A program made the translations under genes and the position numbers. DNA of 10,371 nt from JANMDR01 sp031409495 (lineage in GTDB: Bacteria; Pseudomonadota; Gammaproteobacteria; Burkholderiales; Usitatibacteraceae): NCBI GenBank assembly GCA_031409495.1, contig JANNXI010000115.1:1-10371 (forward strand), given 5' to 3'. Numbering within the stretch: position 1 is the first letter of the stretch; every line of letters starts with the position of its first letter. Under the pieces are notes generated by a model. It searched no databases. It saw only the letters and a list, made by a program, of their open reading frames with translations, and was not told the origin of the DNA. Below are positions 1 through 7,632 of this stretch, one piece after another.

Positions 1-1
1 T

Positions 2-952
2 CCGGTTTACAACGAAGAGCCAGGGTTAGCAACTCTATTTGCGCGGCTCTACCCCGCCTGCGATAAGCTAAATTGCAGCTATGAAATCATCTTTATCAAC
101 GATGGTTCTAAAGACCGATCGGCGGGCTTGTTGCGTGAACAATTTCAGGCGCGGCCTGATGTAACGCGCGTGATTCTATTTAACGGCAACTATGGTCAGC
201 ATATGGCCATAGTTGCGGGTTTTGAACATGCACGTGGCGAACGGGTGGTTACGCTTGATGCTGATTTACAAAACCCGCCGGAAGAAATCGGAAACTTACT
301 AACCGAGATGGATAAAGGCTTTGACTACGTCGGTTCCATCCGCCGTAAACGGAACGATGTCGCATGGCGGCATTTTGCCTCACGCGCCATGAACCGTTTG
401 CGGGAGCGCCTCACTCATATAAAAATGACCGACCAAGGTTGCATGCTGCGGGCATATAGCCGCGACATCATTAACGCGATCAATATGAGTAAGGAAATCA
501 ACACTTACATTCCCGCGCTGGCTTATTCATATTCACACAACCCAACTGAAATTGTCGTTGAACACGAGGAGCGTTCTGCAGGTGAGTCTAAGTATTCCAT
601 GCTGGCGTTGGTGCGTTTAAATTTTGATTTAATTACCGGCTTTTCAATTGCGCCGCTACAGATTTTTTCGATATTGGGCATGATTGTTTCGCTCATTTCT
701 TTTGGTTTTTTTGTGTTGTTGATGGTCCGACGTGTTTTTGTAGGGCCGGAAGCGGAAGGATTGTTCACCATTGCGTCGATTGCATTCTTTTTGATTGGCA
801 TTGTGCTGTTGGGCCTAGGACTGGTGGGCGAGTATGTGGGAAGAATTTACCAACAAGTTCGCGAGCGACCGCGGTTTATGGTGCAAGCGATTCTGGAGAA
901 AAACGCTGAGAAAGTGCCTGAAGATGCCATAAAACAGGACGCCGACAGATGA
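2..952 (+). CDS. arnC: ArnC-type undecaprenyl-phosphate 4-deoxy-4-formamido-L-arabinose transferase, 5' partial
   Basis: Membrane-anchored family 2 glycosyltransferase that moves formylated aminoarabinose from UDP onto undecaprenyl phosphate, on the cytoplasmic side of the inner membrane, for lipid A modification. The reading frame is open from base 2, beginning with PVYNEE, so only about ten codons are missing; the ATG at 128 is internal. Visible in order: PVYNEE (bases 2-19), the nucleotide-binding NDGSKDRS (about 98-121), the metal-binding DADLQNPP (257-280), GCMLRAY (about 439-459), GESKYS (about 580-597), and two hydrophobic segments near 642-728 and 762-842. The ending GEYVGRIY..VRERPR is typical of ArnC and the related GtrB/DPM1-like enzymes. 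About 317 residues are visible against 322 in E. coli ArnC. The stop overlaps the next start in ATGA, which implies translational coupling. A GtrB-like prenyl-phosphate glucosyltransferase is the main alternative; the two genes that follow favour ArnC. Confidence 0.88.
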   Translation, partial: PVYNEEPGLATLFARLYPACDKLNCSYEIIFINDGSKDRSAGLLREQFQARPDVTRVILFNGNYGQHMAIVAGFEHARGERVVTLDADLQNPPEEIGNLLTEMDKGFDYVGSIRRKRNDVAWRHFASRAMNRLRERLTHIKMTDQGCMLRAYSRDIINAINMSKEINTYIPALAYSYSHNPTEIVVEHEERSAGESKYSMLALVRLNFDLITGFSIAPLQIFSILGMIVSLISFGFFVLLMVRRVFVGPEAEGLFTIASIAFFLIGIVLLGLGLVGEYVGRIYQQVRERPRFMVQAILEKNAEKVPEDAIKQDADR

Positions 953-1905
953 TTTCCACACCAAAGTCGGCCATTGTTTTTGCCTACCATGACGTAGGTT
1001 GCGCGTGCTTAAAAGTGTTGCTGCAGCACGGTGTAGATGTGAAGTTACTCGTTACCCACACCGATAGCCCCACTGAAAATATTTGGTTCAGCAGCGTGGC
1101 GCAAATTGCCCGCGCTGCTGGTATCAAGGTTATTACGCCGGATGATGCCAATACGCCAGAGCAGATTGCTGAATTTACGGCGATCGCACCCGATTTCATT
1201 TTTTCTTTTTACTACCGCAATATGTTGAAGCCTGCCGTGCTGGCTACCGCCAAGCATGGTGCTTTTAATATGCACGGCTCGCTGCTGCCAAAGTATCGGG
1301 GCAGGGTGCCCATTAATTGGGCTATTATTCATGGCGAAACGCAGACTGGCGCTACGTTGCATGAAATGGTCGAAAAGCCCGATGCTGGGCGGCTTGTGGG
1401 GCAGAAGGCTGTAAACATCGGTGCTGACGAAACTGCGCAAGAGGTGTTTGTGAATGTCACCAAAGCGGCTGCAGAAGTGCTGGCAGAAGTGCTGCCGAGC
1501 CTGCTCGATGGCACGGCGTTATTGACGCCGCAAGACTTAAGCCAAGGGAGCTACTACACTGGCCGCAAGGCAGCGGATGGTGAAATTAACTGGGCGCAGT
1601 CGGCATTGCAAATTCATAACTTGGTGCGGGCGGTAGCGCCGCCTTATCCGGGCGCCAGCACCTATATAAATGGCGTGCCAGTTATTGTTACCAAAACTAG
1701 CTTAGCGCCACCGCACATCACGCACGAGACACCAGGGCGGGTGAATATTAGCTCCACCGCCGTCATTGCGCTTTGCGGCGATGGCCGCATGGTGCGCTTA
1801 ACGCGCGCGCGCATTGGCGAGACCGTACTTGATGAACCCGCGTTAGCCCAGTATTTTGGTGTGGGCGTCTACAGCCTCGGTGCCATCGCTATGCCAAGCG
1901 TATAG
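949..1905 (+). CDS. Stand-alone UDP-4-amino-4-deoxy-L-arabinose formyltransferase (ArnA N-terminal half)
   Basis: Transfers a formyl group from 10-formyltetrahydrofolate to the 4-amino group of UDP-L-Ara4N in the cytoplasm, the step that makes the sugar a substrate for ArnC. The 318 residues match only the formyltransferase half of E. coli ArnA and the wider Fmt family. The start resembles ArnA (VVFAYHDxGC), and FSFYYR and GAFNMHGSLLPKYRGR carry the core. The catalytic trio is intact: N107, H109 and D145, the counterparts of N102, H104 and D140 in E. coli ArnA, with identical spacing. The C-terminal part (about residues 205-318) is the OB-fold domain. The protein ends without the dehydrogenase domain, which is encoded by the next gene. 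Its ATG overlaps the arnC stop by four bases. A formyltransferase for another amino sugar is possible but less likely beside arnC and the dehydrogenase. Confidence 0.88.
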   Translation: MISTPKSAIVFAYHDVGCACLKVLLQHGVDVKLLVTHTDSPTENIWFSSVAQIARAAGIKVITPDDANTPEQIAEFTAIAPDFIFSFYYRNMLKPAVLATAKHGAFNMHGSLLPKYRGRVPINWAIIHGETQTGATLHEMVEKPDAGRLVGQKAVNIGADETAQEVFVNVTKAAAEVLAEVLPSLLDGTALLTPQDLSQGSYYTGRKAADGEINWAQSALQIHNLVRAVAPPYPGASTYINGVPVIVTKTSLAPPHITHETPGRVNISSTAVIALCGDGRMVRLTRARIGETVLDEPALAQYFGVGVYSLGAIAMPSV

Positions 1906-1983
1906 AGGCGGCCAGAACGGGTAAAATCATGGCTATGGCAACAAAATAGCGGCAATATCAAACCTAAAAGTGGCGACATTAAA

Positions 1984-3027
1984 ATGAAAAAAGTATTGAT
2001 TCTTGGCGTAAATGGCTTCATAGGCCATCATCTTTCTAAGCGTATTTTAGAAACAACCGATTGGCATGTGTACGGCATGGACATGAACCGTGATCGCATT
2101 CAAGAATTTACGGGCAATCCAAATTTCCACTTTTTTGAAGGCGATATCACCATCAATCGCGAATGGATTGAGTACCATGTGCGTAAATGTGACGTGGTGC
2201 TGCCGCTGGTTGCTATTGCCACGCCCTCTACCTATGTGTCCGCGCCGCTAAAAGTGTTTGAATTGGATTTTGAAGCTAATTTGCCGATTGTGCGCCACTG
2301 CGTAAAGTACAAAAAGCGCGTTATTTTTCCATCCACATCTGAAGTGTATGGCATGTGCGAAGATGCCGCATTTGATCCGCACACGTCTAATTTGGTGTTA
2401 GGCCCAATCGAGAAGCAGCGCTGGATTTATTCATGCTCCAAGCAGTTGATGGATCGCGTGATCTATGCATATGGCTCGATGGGTGAGCTTGATTTCACCT
2501 TGTTTCGGCCATTTAACTGGATTGGCGCAGGGTTAGACAGCATACATACAGCAAAAGAAGGTTCAAGCCGCGTAATTACGCAGTTCTTCGGTCATATTGT
2601 GCGCGGCGAGCCGATTAAATTAGTGGATGGCGGCGCACAAAAGCGCGCGTTTACTTACATCGATGACGGCATTGCTGCCCTCATGAAAATCATCGCCAAT
2701 GAAGGTGATGTTGCTACCGGCCAGATTTACAATATTGGTAATCCCGCGAATAATTTTTCAGTGCGCGAACTTGCGCACATGATGCTGGAGTTAGCCAAAC
2801 AATACCCTGAGTACGCCGCCACGGCCGCCAAGGTATCCATCATCGAAACGACATCGGGCGAATACTATGGCAAAGGCTATCAAGACGTGCAAAACCGCGT
2901 GCCAAGTATCGATAACACCATGAAAGATTTGAATTGGGCGCCAACAGTAAAAATGGATGCTGCGCTGAAGGGTATTTTTGACGCTTATCGCGCTGAAATT
3001 GAAGGTGCGCGGAATTTGGTTAATTAA
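1984..3027 (+). CDS. Stand-alone UDP-glucuronic acid decarboxylase (ArnA C-terminal half / U4kpxs type)
   Basis: NAD-dependent short-chain dehydrogenase/epimerase-family enzyme that oxidises and decarboxylates UDP-glucuronate to UDP-4-keto-pentose (UDP-Ara4O), the first committed step towards L-Ara4N. The 347 residues match the dehydrogenase half of ArnA. Visible: the Rossmann motif GVNGFIG (G8, G11, G14), T118-S119-E120, Y149xxxK153, DGGAQKR ending at R221, and YGKGYQDVQNR with R305. The distances E120-Y149 (29) and E120-R305 (185) equal those between E434, Y463 and R619 of E. coli ArnA. The free-standing form is known from Ralstonia solanacearum as U4kpxs, which can also reduce the keto-pentose to UDP-xylose, so the product here may not be Ara4O alone. 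No good ribosome binding site is visible before the ATG, and 78 bases separate it from the formyltransferase gene. purE follows after 9 bases. Confidence 0.88.
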   Translation: MKKVLILGVNGFIGHHLSKRILETTDWHVYGMDMNRDRIQEFTGNPNFHFFEGDITINREWIEYHVRKCDVVLPLVAIATPSTYVSAPLKVFELDFEANLPIVRHCVKYKKRVIFPSTSEVYGMCEDAAFDPHTSNLVLGPIEKQRWIYSCSKQLMDRVIYAYGSMGELDFTLFRPFNWIGAGLDSIHTAKEGSSRVITQFFGHIVRGEPIKLVDGGAQKRAFTYIDDGIAALMKIIANEGDVATGQIYNIGNPANNFSVRELAHMMLELAKQYPEYAATAAKVSIIETTSGEYYGKGYQDVQNRVPSIDNTMKDLNWAPTVKMDAALKGIFDAYRAEIEGARNLVN

Positions 3028-3036
3028 GCCAACCCT

Positions 3037-3534
3037 ATGTCTGAGCAAATTAAAATAGGTGTGGTGATGGGTTCCAACTCTGATTGGGACATCATGCAGC
3101 ACGCCGCCCGTGTGCTGAAAGATTTCGATATTAGTTTTGAGCATAAAGTTGTTTCCGCCCACCGTACCCCAGATGCCATGTTCGAATACGCCGAAACCGC
3201 CCAACAGCGGGGCTTGCAGGCCATTATTGCGGGTGCAGGCGGTGCTGCGCACCTGCCTGGCATGTTGGCCGCCAAAACCACGATTCCGGTGCTTGGGGTG
3301 CCAGTACCATCTCGGCACCTAGCTGGGCAAGATTCCTTGTATTCCATTGTGCAAATGCCCAAGGGAATACCTGTTGCGACGTTTGCGATTGGCGAAGCGG
3401 GTGCAGCAAACGCGGCGCTATTTGCGGTTAGCCTGTTGGCAAACCAGGATGCGGCGTTATCGGCGCGTTTAAAAGCCTATCGTGAGCAAATGAAAGAAAC
3501 TGTGTACGCCATGAACCTGCCGGAAGTGCTGTAG
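3037..3534 (+). CDS. purE: N5-carboxyaminoimidazole ribonucleotide mutase, class I PurE
   Basis: Cytoplasmic enzyme of de novo purine synthesis that moves the carboxyl group of N5-CAIR to give CAIR; it acts after PurK. The 165 residues are normal for class I PurE. GSNSDW near the N-terminus supplies S13 and D16, and SAHRTP supplies H42 and R43; these match S16, D19, H45 and R46 of E. coli PurE at the same spacing. The loop GAGGAAHLPGM and the segment DSLYSIVQMPKGIPV are also class I features. The ATG lies 9 bases after the dehydrogenase stop and the gene ends 5 bases before purK, so all three are probably on one transcript. Confidence 0.96.
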   Translation: MSEQIKIGVVMGSNSDWDIMQHAARVLKDFDISFEHKVVSAHRTPDAMFEYAETAQQRGLQAIIAGAGGAAHLPGMLAAKTTIPVLGVPVPSRHLAGQDSLYSIVQMPKGIPVATFAIGEAGAANAALFAVSLLANQDAALSARLKAYREQMKETVYAMNLPEVL

Positions 3535-3539
3535 CCGCG

Positions 3540-4694
3540 ATGATTCTACCTGGCGAAACTCTAGGCTTAATTGGTGGCGGCCAGCTAGGACGCATGTTTG
3601 CGATGGCGGCGCGGACGATGGATTATCGGGTGACGGTGCTCGATCCTGATCCTTTGAGCCCTGCAGCAGAATTTGCTACCGGCCATTTAAATACGCCCTA
3701 CACGCATCCAATTTCCATCAATGAAATGGCGCAAACATGTGCTGCCATCACCACGGAATTTGAAAATGCGCCCGCTGAAGTACTCACTGCCATGGCGAAA
3801 AAAACCACGGTCCGTCCCGACGGCGCCGCTGTTGCCATCGCGCAGGATCGTCGCTTAGAAAAAGGGTTTTTCAGTCGCCACGGTTTTCCGACGGGGCCCT
3901 ATGCCGTGATCGAAAGTGCCGCTGATATTGCCGCAGCGCTTGAGAAAGTAACGTTGCCAGCAGTGCTAAAGACCGCACGTTTCGGTTACGATGGCAAAGG
4001 CCAAGCGGTCATCCGTGAACGCGACCAGTTGCTGAAGACCCTCACAGAGTGGCAGTATCCCGCCTGTGTGTTAGAGCAATTTTTAATCCTTGAATGTGAG
4101 TTGTCAGTGGTATTGGCGCGTAATGAAGTGGGTTTCGTGCAGCCGTTTCCGGTGGTGGAGAACCAGCACATTGACGGCGTACTCGATATCACCATTGCCC
4201 CCGCGCGTGTAAGCGCAGCGTTGAGCGAAAAAGCCTTGCTACTCGCGCAAAATATGGCGATGGCGCTTAATTATGTGGGTGTGATGGCCGTAGAATTTTT
4301 TGTCGTCGCCGGCACCGATGGTACGCAGCAGTTGCTAATTAATGAAATCGCCCCGCGCCCCCATAATAGCGGCCACTTTACGATGGACGCCTGTCGCACC
4401 TCGCAATTTGAGCAGCAAGTTCGAGTGCTCTGCGGACTGCCAATGGGTGATGCGTCCCAGCACACCCCGGCGGTCATGCTAAATTTATTGGGTGACCTAT
4501 GGGGCGGTGAGGCGCACGAAAAACCACCCGCGTGGGACAAAATTTTACAATTCCCTAACGCCCGTTTGCACCTATATGGCAAGCGCAGCGCTCGAGCAGG
4601 GCGTAAGATGGGACATGTAACAGTGTGTGGCGCAAGCGTAAATGCTGCGCTGCAAGATATTTTAAAAATAAAGCAACTGCTGGCGGAGAATTAG
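3540..4694 (+). CDS. purK: N5-carboxyaminoimidazole ribonucleotide synthetase, PurK
   Basis: ATP-grasp enzyme that uses ATP and bicarbonate to carboxylate AIR to N5-CAIR, the substrate of PurE. It has 384 residues, slightly longer than E. coli PurK (355). The N-terminal pre-ATP-grasp fold starts with GLIGGGQLGRM (residues 9-19). The ATP-grasp core shows K144 and the glycine loop RFGYDGKGQ (147-155), and the metal/phosphate site NEIAPRPHNSGH (268-279). The C-terminal GKRSARAGRKMGHVT is the usual PurK ending. Its start is 5 bases after the purE stop. No clear terminator is visible in the 77 bases after its stop. Confidence 0.96.
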   Translation: MILPGETLGLIGGGQLGRMFAMAARTMDYRVTVLDPDPLSPAAEFATGHLNTPYTHPISINEMAQTCAAITTEFENAPAEVLTAMAKKTTVRPDGAAVAIAQDRRLEKGFFSRHGFPTGPYAVIESAADIAAALEKVTLPAVLKTARFGYDGKGQAVIRERDQLLKTLTEWQYPACVLEQFLILECELSVVLARNEVGFVQPFPVVENQHIDGVLDITIAPARVSAALSEKALLLAQNMAMALNYVGVMAVEFFVVAGTDGTQQLLINEIAPRPHNSGHFTMDACRTSQFEQQVRVLCGLPMGDASQHTPAVMLNLLGDLWGGEAHEKPPAWDKILQFPNARLHLYGKRSARAGRKMGHVTVCGASVNAALQDILKIKQLLAEN

Positions 4695-4760
4695 TAAAGC
4701 AAAATTGGGCGGCTCAACTTACGCACACTAAATTTACCGACAGCAAAAGTGAAATCTACT

Positions 4761-4766
4761 AGGGAG
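4761..4766 (+). promoter_or_regulatory. Ribosome binding site of the unknown exported-protein gene
   Basis: AGGGAG stands 5 bases before the ATG at 4772. It is one of the clearer Shine-Dalgarno sequences in the window and supports that start. Confidence 0.55.
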
Positions 4767-4771
4767 TCGGT

Positions 4772-5350
4772 ATGAAGTTCAACCAAGCACTAGCCCGGTC
4801 GTTACCCGAAAAGCTGATGCCAGTGCTGTTTATTGGCCTAATATTGCTGTGTGCCGGCGCAAGTGCTGGCATGATCCAGTATGAAATTTTAGATTACACT
4901 AAAGATCCAAAAGGCAAAGTCGTTGCAACCGGTACTGCCAACCAGCAAGGTAAGGACGTCATCCTGACTAAAACCACTGGGCTAGCTGGCTCAGGTGGGG
5001 GCGCAGGATTTTCCACGGCCGGCCAAATTGTGGATGATTACTATTTGGGCGTCACGGTGAATCAAAGTAAAGAGTTCAACGGCTTTTTAATGTGGCTGCA
5101 AATGGAACCAGATGGCCAAAGTGCCGAAGTTTTTAAACGTGCTTCGGACGATGTGTTTGATCTGCAAAATCCCTCACCGGCCGAGCTCACCAGCGTAAAA
5201 GTGCGCAACAAGGGTGATGCCAGTAAAGCCGAAATAATCGACATTACTTTTTTAACCGATGTATCCATCCGTTCGCACGACTACCGCAATAAATCGAAAG
5301 TGCTATTTCGCCTAAATATTAAAAAAGGCAGCGTCTTCAGCCTGCAATGA
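4772..5350 (+). CDS. Unrecognised exported or membrane-anchored protein upstream of lutA
   Basis: I do not recognise this 192-residue protein. Residues 1-32 look like a Sec signal peptide: a basic start (K2, R9, K15), then a hydrophobic stretch MPVLFIGLILLCAGASA and a possible signal peptidase I site after ASA. There is no lipobox with cysteine at the expected place. The mature part of about 160 residues is polar, with a glycine-rich stretch (GLAGSGGGAGFS, about 70-81) and alternating short hydrophobic and charged segments near the end, which suggests a beta-rich periplasmic fold. No cysteine is visible in the mature part. Its stop is 10 bases before the lutA ATG, so it is probably translated from the lut transcript, though a role in lactate use is only inferred from position. 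Confidence 0.8.
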   Translation: MKFNQALARSLPEKLMPVLFIGLILLCAGASAGMIQYEILDYTKDPKGKVVATGTANQQGKDVILTKTTGLAGSGGGAGFSTAGQIVDDYYLGVTVNQSKEFNGFLMWLQMEPDGQSAEVFKRASDDVFDLQNPSPAELTSVKVRNKGDASKAEIIDITFLTDVSIRSHDYRNKSKVLFRLNIKKGSVFSLQ

Positions 5351-5360
5351 AAGTGACACA

Positions 5361-6092
5361 ATGAAAGTAGGGTTGTTCGTAACGTGTTTGGTCGATCTGG
5401 TACGCCCAAGTATTGGATTTAGTGCGCTTGAACTGTTAGAAAGAGCTGGCTGTACCGTTGTGGTGCCCGACACCCAAACCTGCTGCGGCCAACCCGGCTA
5501 CAATTCCGGCGCCCGAGAATTAGCCAAAGACTTAGCCCGCAAAGTATTGCCGCTTTTTGCTGACTGCGACTATGTCGTTGCGCCATCGGGGTCGTGCTCT
5601 GGCCAGATGAAGGTGCATGTACCTGAAGATCTATTTAAAGGTACGTCGGAGGAGCCTGTATTTAGGGCGTTTGCAGCCAAATGGTATGAGCTATCAGACT
5701 TCCTCGTGAATGTATTAAAGTTTGACGTAACGAAATTAAACGCGCAAAAGTCAACCATCACTTATCACGACAGCTGTGCTGGTTTAAGAGAAATTGGCAT
5801 CAAATCTCAACCGCGCCAACTGCTGACAGCGGCGGGTAACACCATCAATGAGATGGCCGAATGCGAAAAATGCTGCGGCTTTGGCGGCACATTTTCCATC
5901 AAGCTCGGCGAAATTTCTACCCGAATGGCCGACAATAAATGCATAAACATTCAAGCCGCCAATGCGCAAGCAGTGGTGGGCGGTGATTTAGGTTGCTTGC
6001 TAAATATTGAAGGTAGACTGCGCAGAAACGGCGACATGACAACGCAGGTTTTGCACTTCGCAGAAGTGTTGACAGGAAGCCCGCAGCGCTAA
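5361..6092 (+). CDS. lutA: Lactate utilization protein A, CCG-domain iron-sulfur subunit
   Basis: Subunit of the LutABC (YkgEFG) complex that oxidises L-lactate to pyruvate in the cytoplasm. The protein has 243 residues, as expected (E. coli YkgE, 239). It has the two cysteine-rich CCG domains of this family, also found in GlpC and heterodisulfide reductase HdrB. The first shows C9, C41-C42-G43 and C79; the second shows C139, C171-C172-G173 (with C168 nearby) and C212 in DLGCLLN. The ATG at 5361 gives the family start MKVGLFVTCL; the ATG at 5346 only opens a five-codon frame ending at 5363. The upstream neighbour ends 10 bases before, and lutB follows after a gap that holds a hairpin. Confidence 0.93.
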   Translation: MKVGLFVTCLVDLVRPSIGFSALELLERAGCTVVVPDTQTCCGQPGYNSGARELAKDLARKVLPLFADCDYVVAPSGSCSGQMKVHVPEDLFKGTSEEPVFRAFAAKWYELSDFLVNVLKFDVTKLNAQKSTITYHDSCAGLREIGIKSQPRQLLTAAGNTINEMAECEKCCGFGGTFSIKLGEISTRMADNKCINIQAANAQAVVGGDLGCLLNIEGRLRRNGDMTTQVLHFAEVLTGSPQR

Positions 6093-6125
6093 ATCTACCG
6101 CTAGAATTAAGCCGAGCTCTGTTTC

Positions 6126-6155
6126 GCTCCCCTCCCCCTCGAGGGAGAGAGGGGC
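6126..6155. repeat. GC-rich palindrome between lutA and lutB
   Basis: Imperfect palindrome centred on CTCGAG, between bases 6140 and 6141. Counting outwards, 13 of 15 positions can pair (one as G-T), with mismatches at 6135/6146 and 6131/6150. C/T-rich then G/A-rich palindromes of this look recur between genes in many proteobacteria, so this may be a dispersed REP-like copy. In the lut transcript it would form a strong hairpin about 60 bases before the lutB start and could act in RNA processing or partial attenuation. No T-run follows, so it is not a standard rho-independent terminator. Confidence 0.6.
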
Positions 6156-6203
6156 GGCAATAAATGGTCGGTGCGATAACCCAAGTAACTCCAGCAATAG
6201 CCC

Positions 6204-6208
6204 AAGGA
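6204..6208 (+). promoter_or_regulatory. Ribosome binding site deciding the lutB start
   Basis: AAGGA stands 6 bases before the ATG at 6215. The upstream ATG at 6164 has no such site and sits 9 bases after the palindrome, so this site favours 6215 as the lutB start. Confidence 0.6.
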
Positions 6209-6214
6209 TTAAAA

Positions 6215-7630
6215 ATGCAAGTCCAATCCATGTTCTTCAAACAAACTGCCAGCATGAAGCTGGACGATCCCGTCCTGCAGCGTGCGATGAAACGGGCCAA
6301 AACTAAGTTTGTCGACGGTCGCGCCGCAGGCATCGCGCAGCTCGATAATTTTGAAGATTTGCGCACCTACGCTGCCGCCATGCGCGATGAAGTGATCAAT
6401 AATCTCGACGCGTATTTGCTCGAATTCGAAGCCAATGCCACGGCCCGTGGCGCACACGTCCATTGGGCGCAAACCGCCGAGGAGGCGAATGAAATTGTTC
6501 TGCAAATAGCCAGGCAGCACGACGTAAAACGGGTCGCAAAATCTAAATCTATGGTCACCGAAGAAATCGGCTTGAATAACGCTTTAGTTGCGGCAGGCAT
6601 CGCCGTGATGGAAACTGATTTGGGCGAATATATTTTGCAGCTCGCTGATGAACCGCCGTCCCACATCGTCGCCCCAGCGGTGCACAAATCTAAAGAACAA
6701 GTAGCCGAGCTGTTTACCAAAGCCCACGGCACACCCTTGCTCACCGAAATTCCCGCCATGACCCGCGAAGCCCGCGAGCAGTTGCGCGATCATTTTTTAA
6801 AAGCCGATATGGGCATATCTGGCTCCAATTTTTTAATTGCCGAAACCGGCACCACATTAACGGTCACCAATGAAGGCAATGCCGACATGGTCACCACGTT
6901 GCCGCGGGTGCATTGTGTGGTGACGGGTATTGAAAAAGTCATTCCCACATTAGAAGATTTTGCGGTACTTTCGCGTTTGCTAGCGCGCTCCGCCATTGGC
7001 CAATCAGTCGCCAATTATTTAACGCTCACCACCGGCATAAAAGGTGAGGGCGATGCCGATGGCCCCGAGCATATGCACATCGTGTTGGTAGACGCAGGCC
7101 GCACCAAGCTTGTGGGTAGCGACATGAAAGAAATGTTGCGCTGCATCCGCTGCGGCGCATGTATGAACCACTGCCCCGTATATCAAAACGTCGGCGGTCA
7201 CGCATACGGATGGGTGTATCCGGGCCCGATGGGCAGCGTGCTCACGCCCACTTACGTTGGCATCGAAAACGCCGGTGATTTACCCAACGCTGCCACCTTC
7301 TGCGGCGAATGCCAAGTTGTCTGCCCGGTCAAAATCCCGCTGCCCGATTTGATGCGCAAATGGCGCGAACGCCAGTTTGATCAAAAGCTCCGCCCCTTCA
7401 GCGAGCGCGCCAGCATTGCCACATGGAAGTTCTTCGTCACCCGTCCGCGCCTCTACGCCTTCGCGACCCGAGTCGGCGCGCGCATTGGCGCAATGTGGGG
7501 TGGCAAAAACGGCCTAATTCATAAGCTCCCGGGTATCGACGGTTGGACTGACGGCCGCGACATGCCTGCACCGCAGGGCAAAACCTTTCGCGAGATGTAT
7601 GCGGAAAAGCTAAAAAGCGAAGGTAAATAA
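6215..7630 (+). CDS. lutB: Lactate utilization protein B, LUD domain with iron-sulfur clusters
   Basis: Iron-sulfur electron-transfer subunit of the LutABC L-lactate oxidising complex. From the ATG at 6215 it has 471 residues, close to E. coli YkgF (475), and has a good ribosome binding site; starting at 6164 would add 17 residues unlike the family. The N-terminal two thirds is the LUD (DUF162) domain, with GISGSNFLIAETGT as a characteristic segment. The ferredoxin-like part has C310xxC313xxC316xxxC320P and then C363xxC366xxxC370P-VKIPL. These seven cysteines follow the usual LutB pattern, in which the second motif lacks the first cysteine of a classical ferredoxin. The C-terminal tail (about 385-471) is basic and aromatic-rich. 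lutC begins 2 bases after the stop. Confidence 0.94.
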   Translation: MQVQSMFFKQTASMKLDDPVLQRAMKRAKTKFVDGRAAGIAQLDNFEDLRTYAAAMRDEVINNLDAYLLEFEANATARGAHVHWAQTAEEANEIVLQIARQHDVKRVAKSKSMVTEEIGLNNALVAAGIAVMETDLGEYILQLADEPPSHIVAPAVHKSKEQVAELFTKAHGTPLLTEIPAMTREAREQLRDHFLKADMGISGSNFLIAETGTTLTVTNEGNADMVTTLPRVHCVVTGIEKVIPTLEDFAVLSRLLARSAIGQSVANYLTLTTGIKGEGDADGPEHMHIVLVDAGRTKLVGSDMKEMLRCIRCGACMNHCPVYQNVGGHAYGWVYPGPMGSVLTPTYVGIENAGDLPNAATFCGECQVVCPVKIPLPDLMRKWRERQFDQKLRPFSERASIATWKFFVTRPRLYAFATRVGARIGAMWGGKNGLIHKLPGIDGWTDGRDMPAPQGKTFREMYAEKLKSEGK

Positions 7631-7632
7631 CC

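Noticed and set aside
1906..1983. Short ATG frame and possible regulatory gap between the two ArnA-half genes
   Set aside because: The frame is only six codons long and no stem, promoter or binding site stands out in the 78 bases.
2791..3362. Two long minus-strand open frames opposite the decarboxylase end and purE
   Set aside because: They lie opposite genes with firmly identified motifs, resemble no family, and have the odd composition of shadow frames.
4705..4734. Possible promoter before the 4772 gene (TTGGGC, 18 bases, TAAATT)
   Set aside because: Only three of six -35 bases match and the -10 is poor; such matches are expected by chance, so it is not listed as a feature.
6164..6214. 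ATG at 6164 as the lutB start
   Set aside because: No ribosome binding site, it follows directly after a palindrome, and it adds 17 residues beyond the usual LutB length; 6215 has AAGGA at good spacing.
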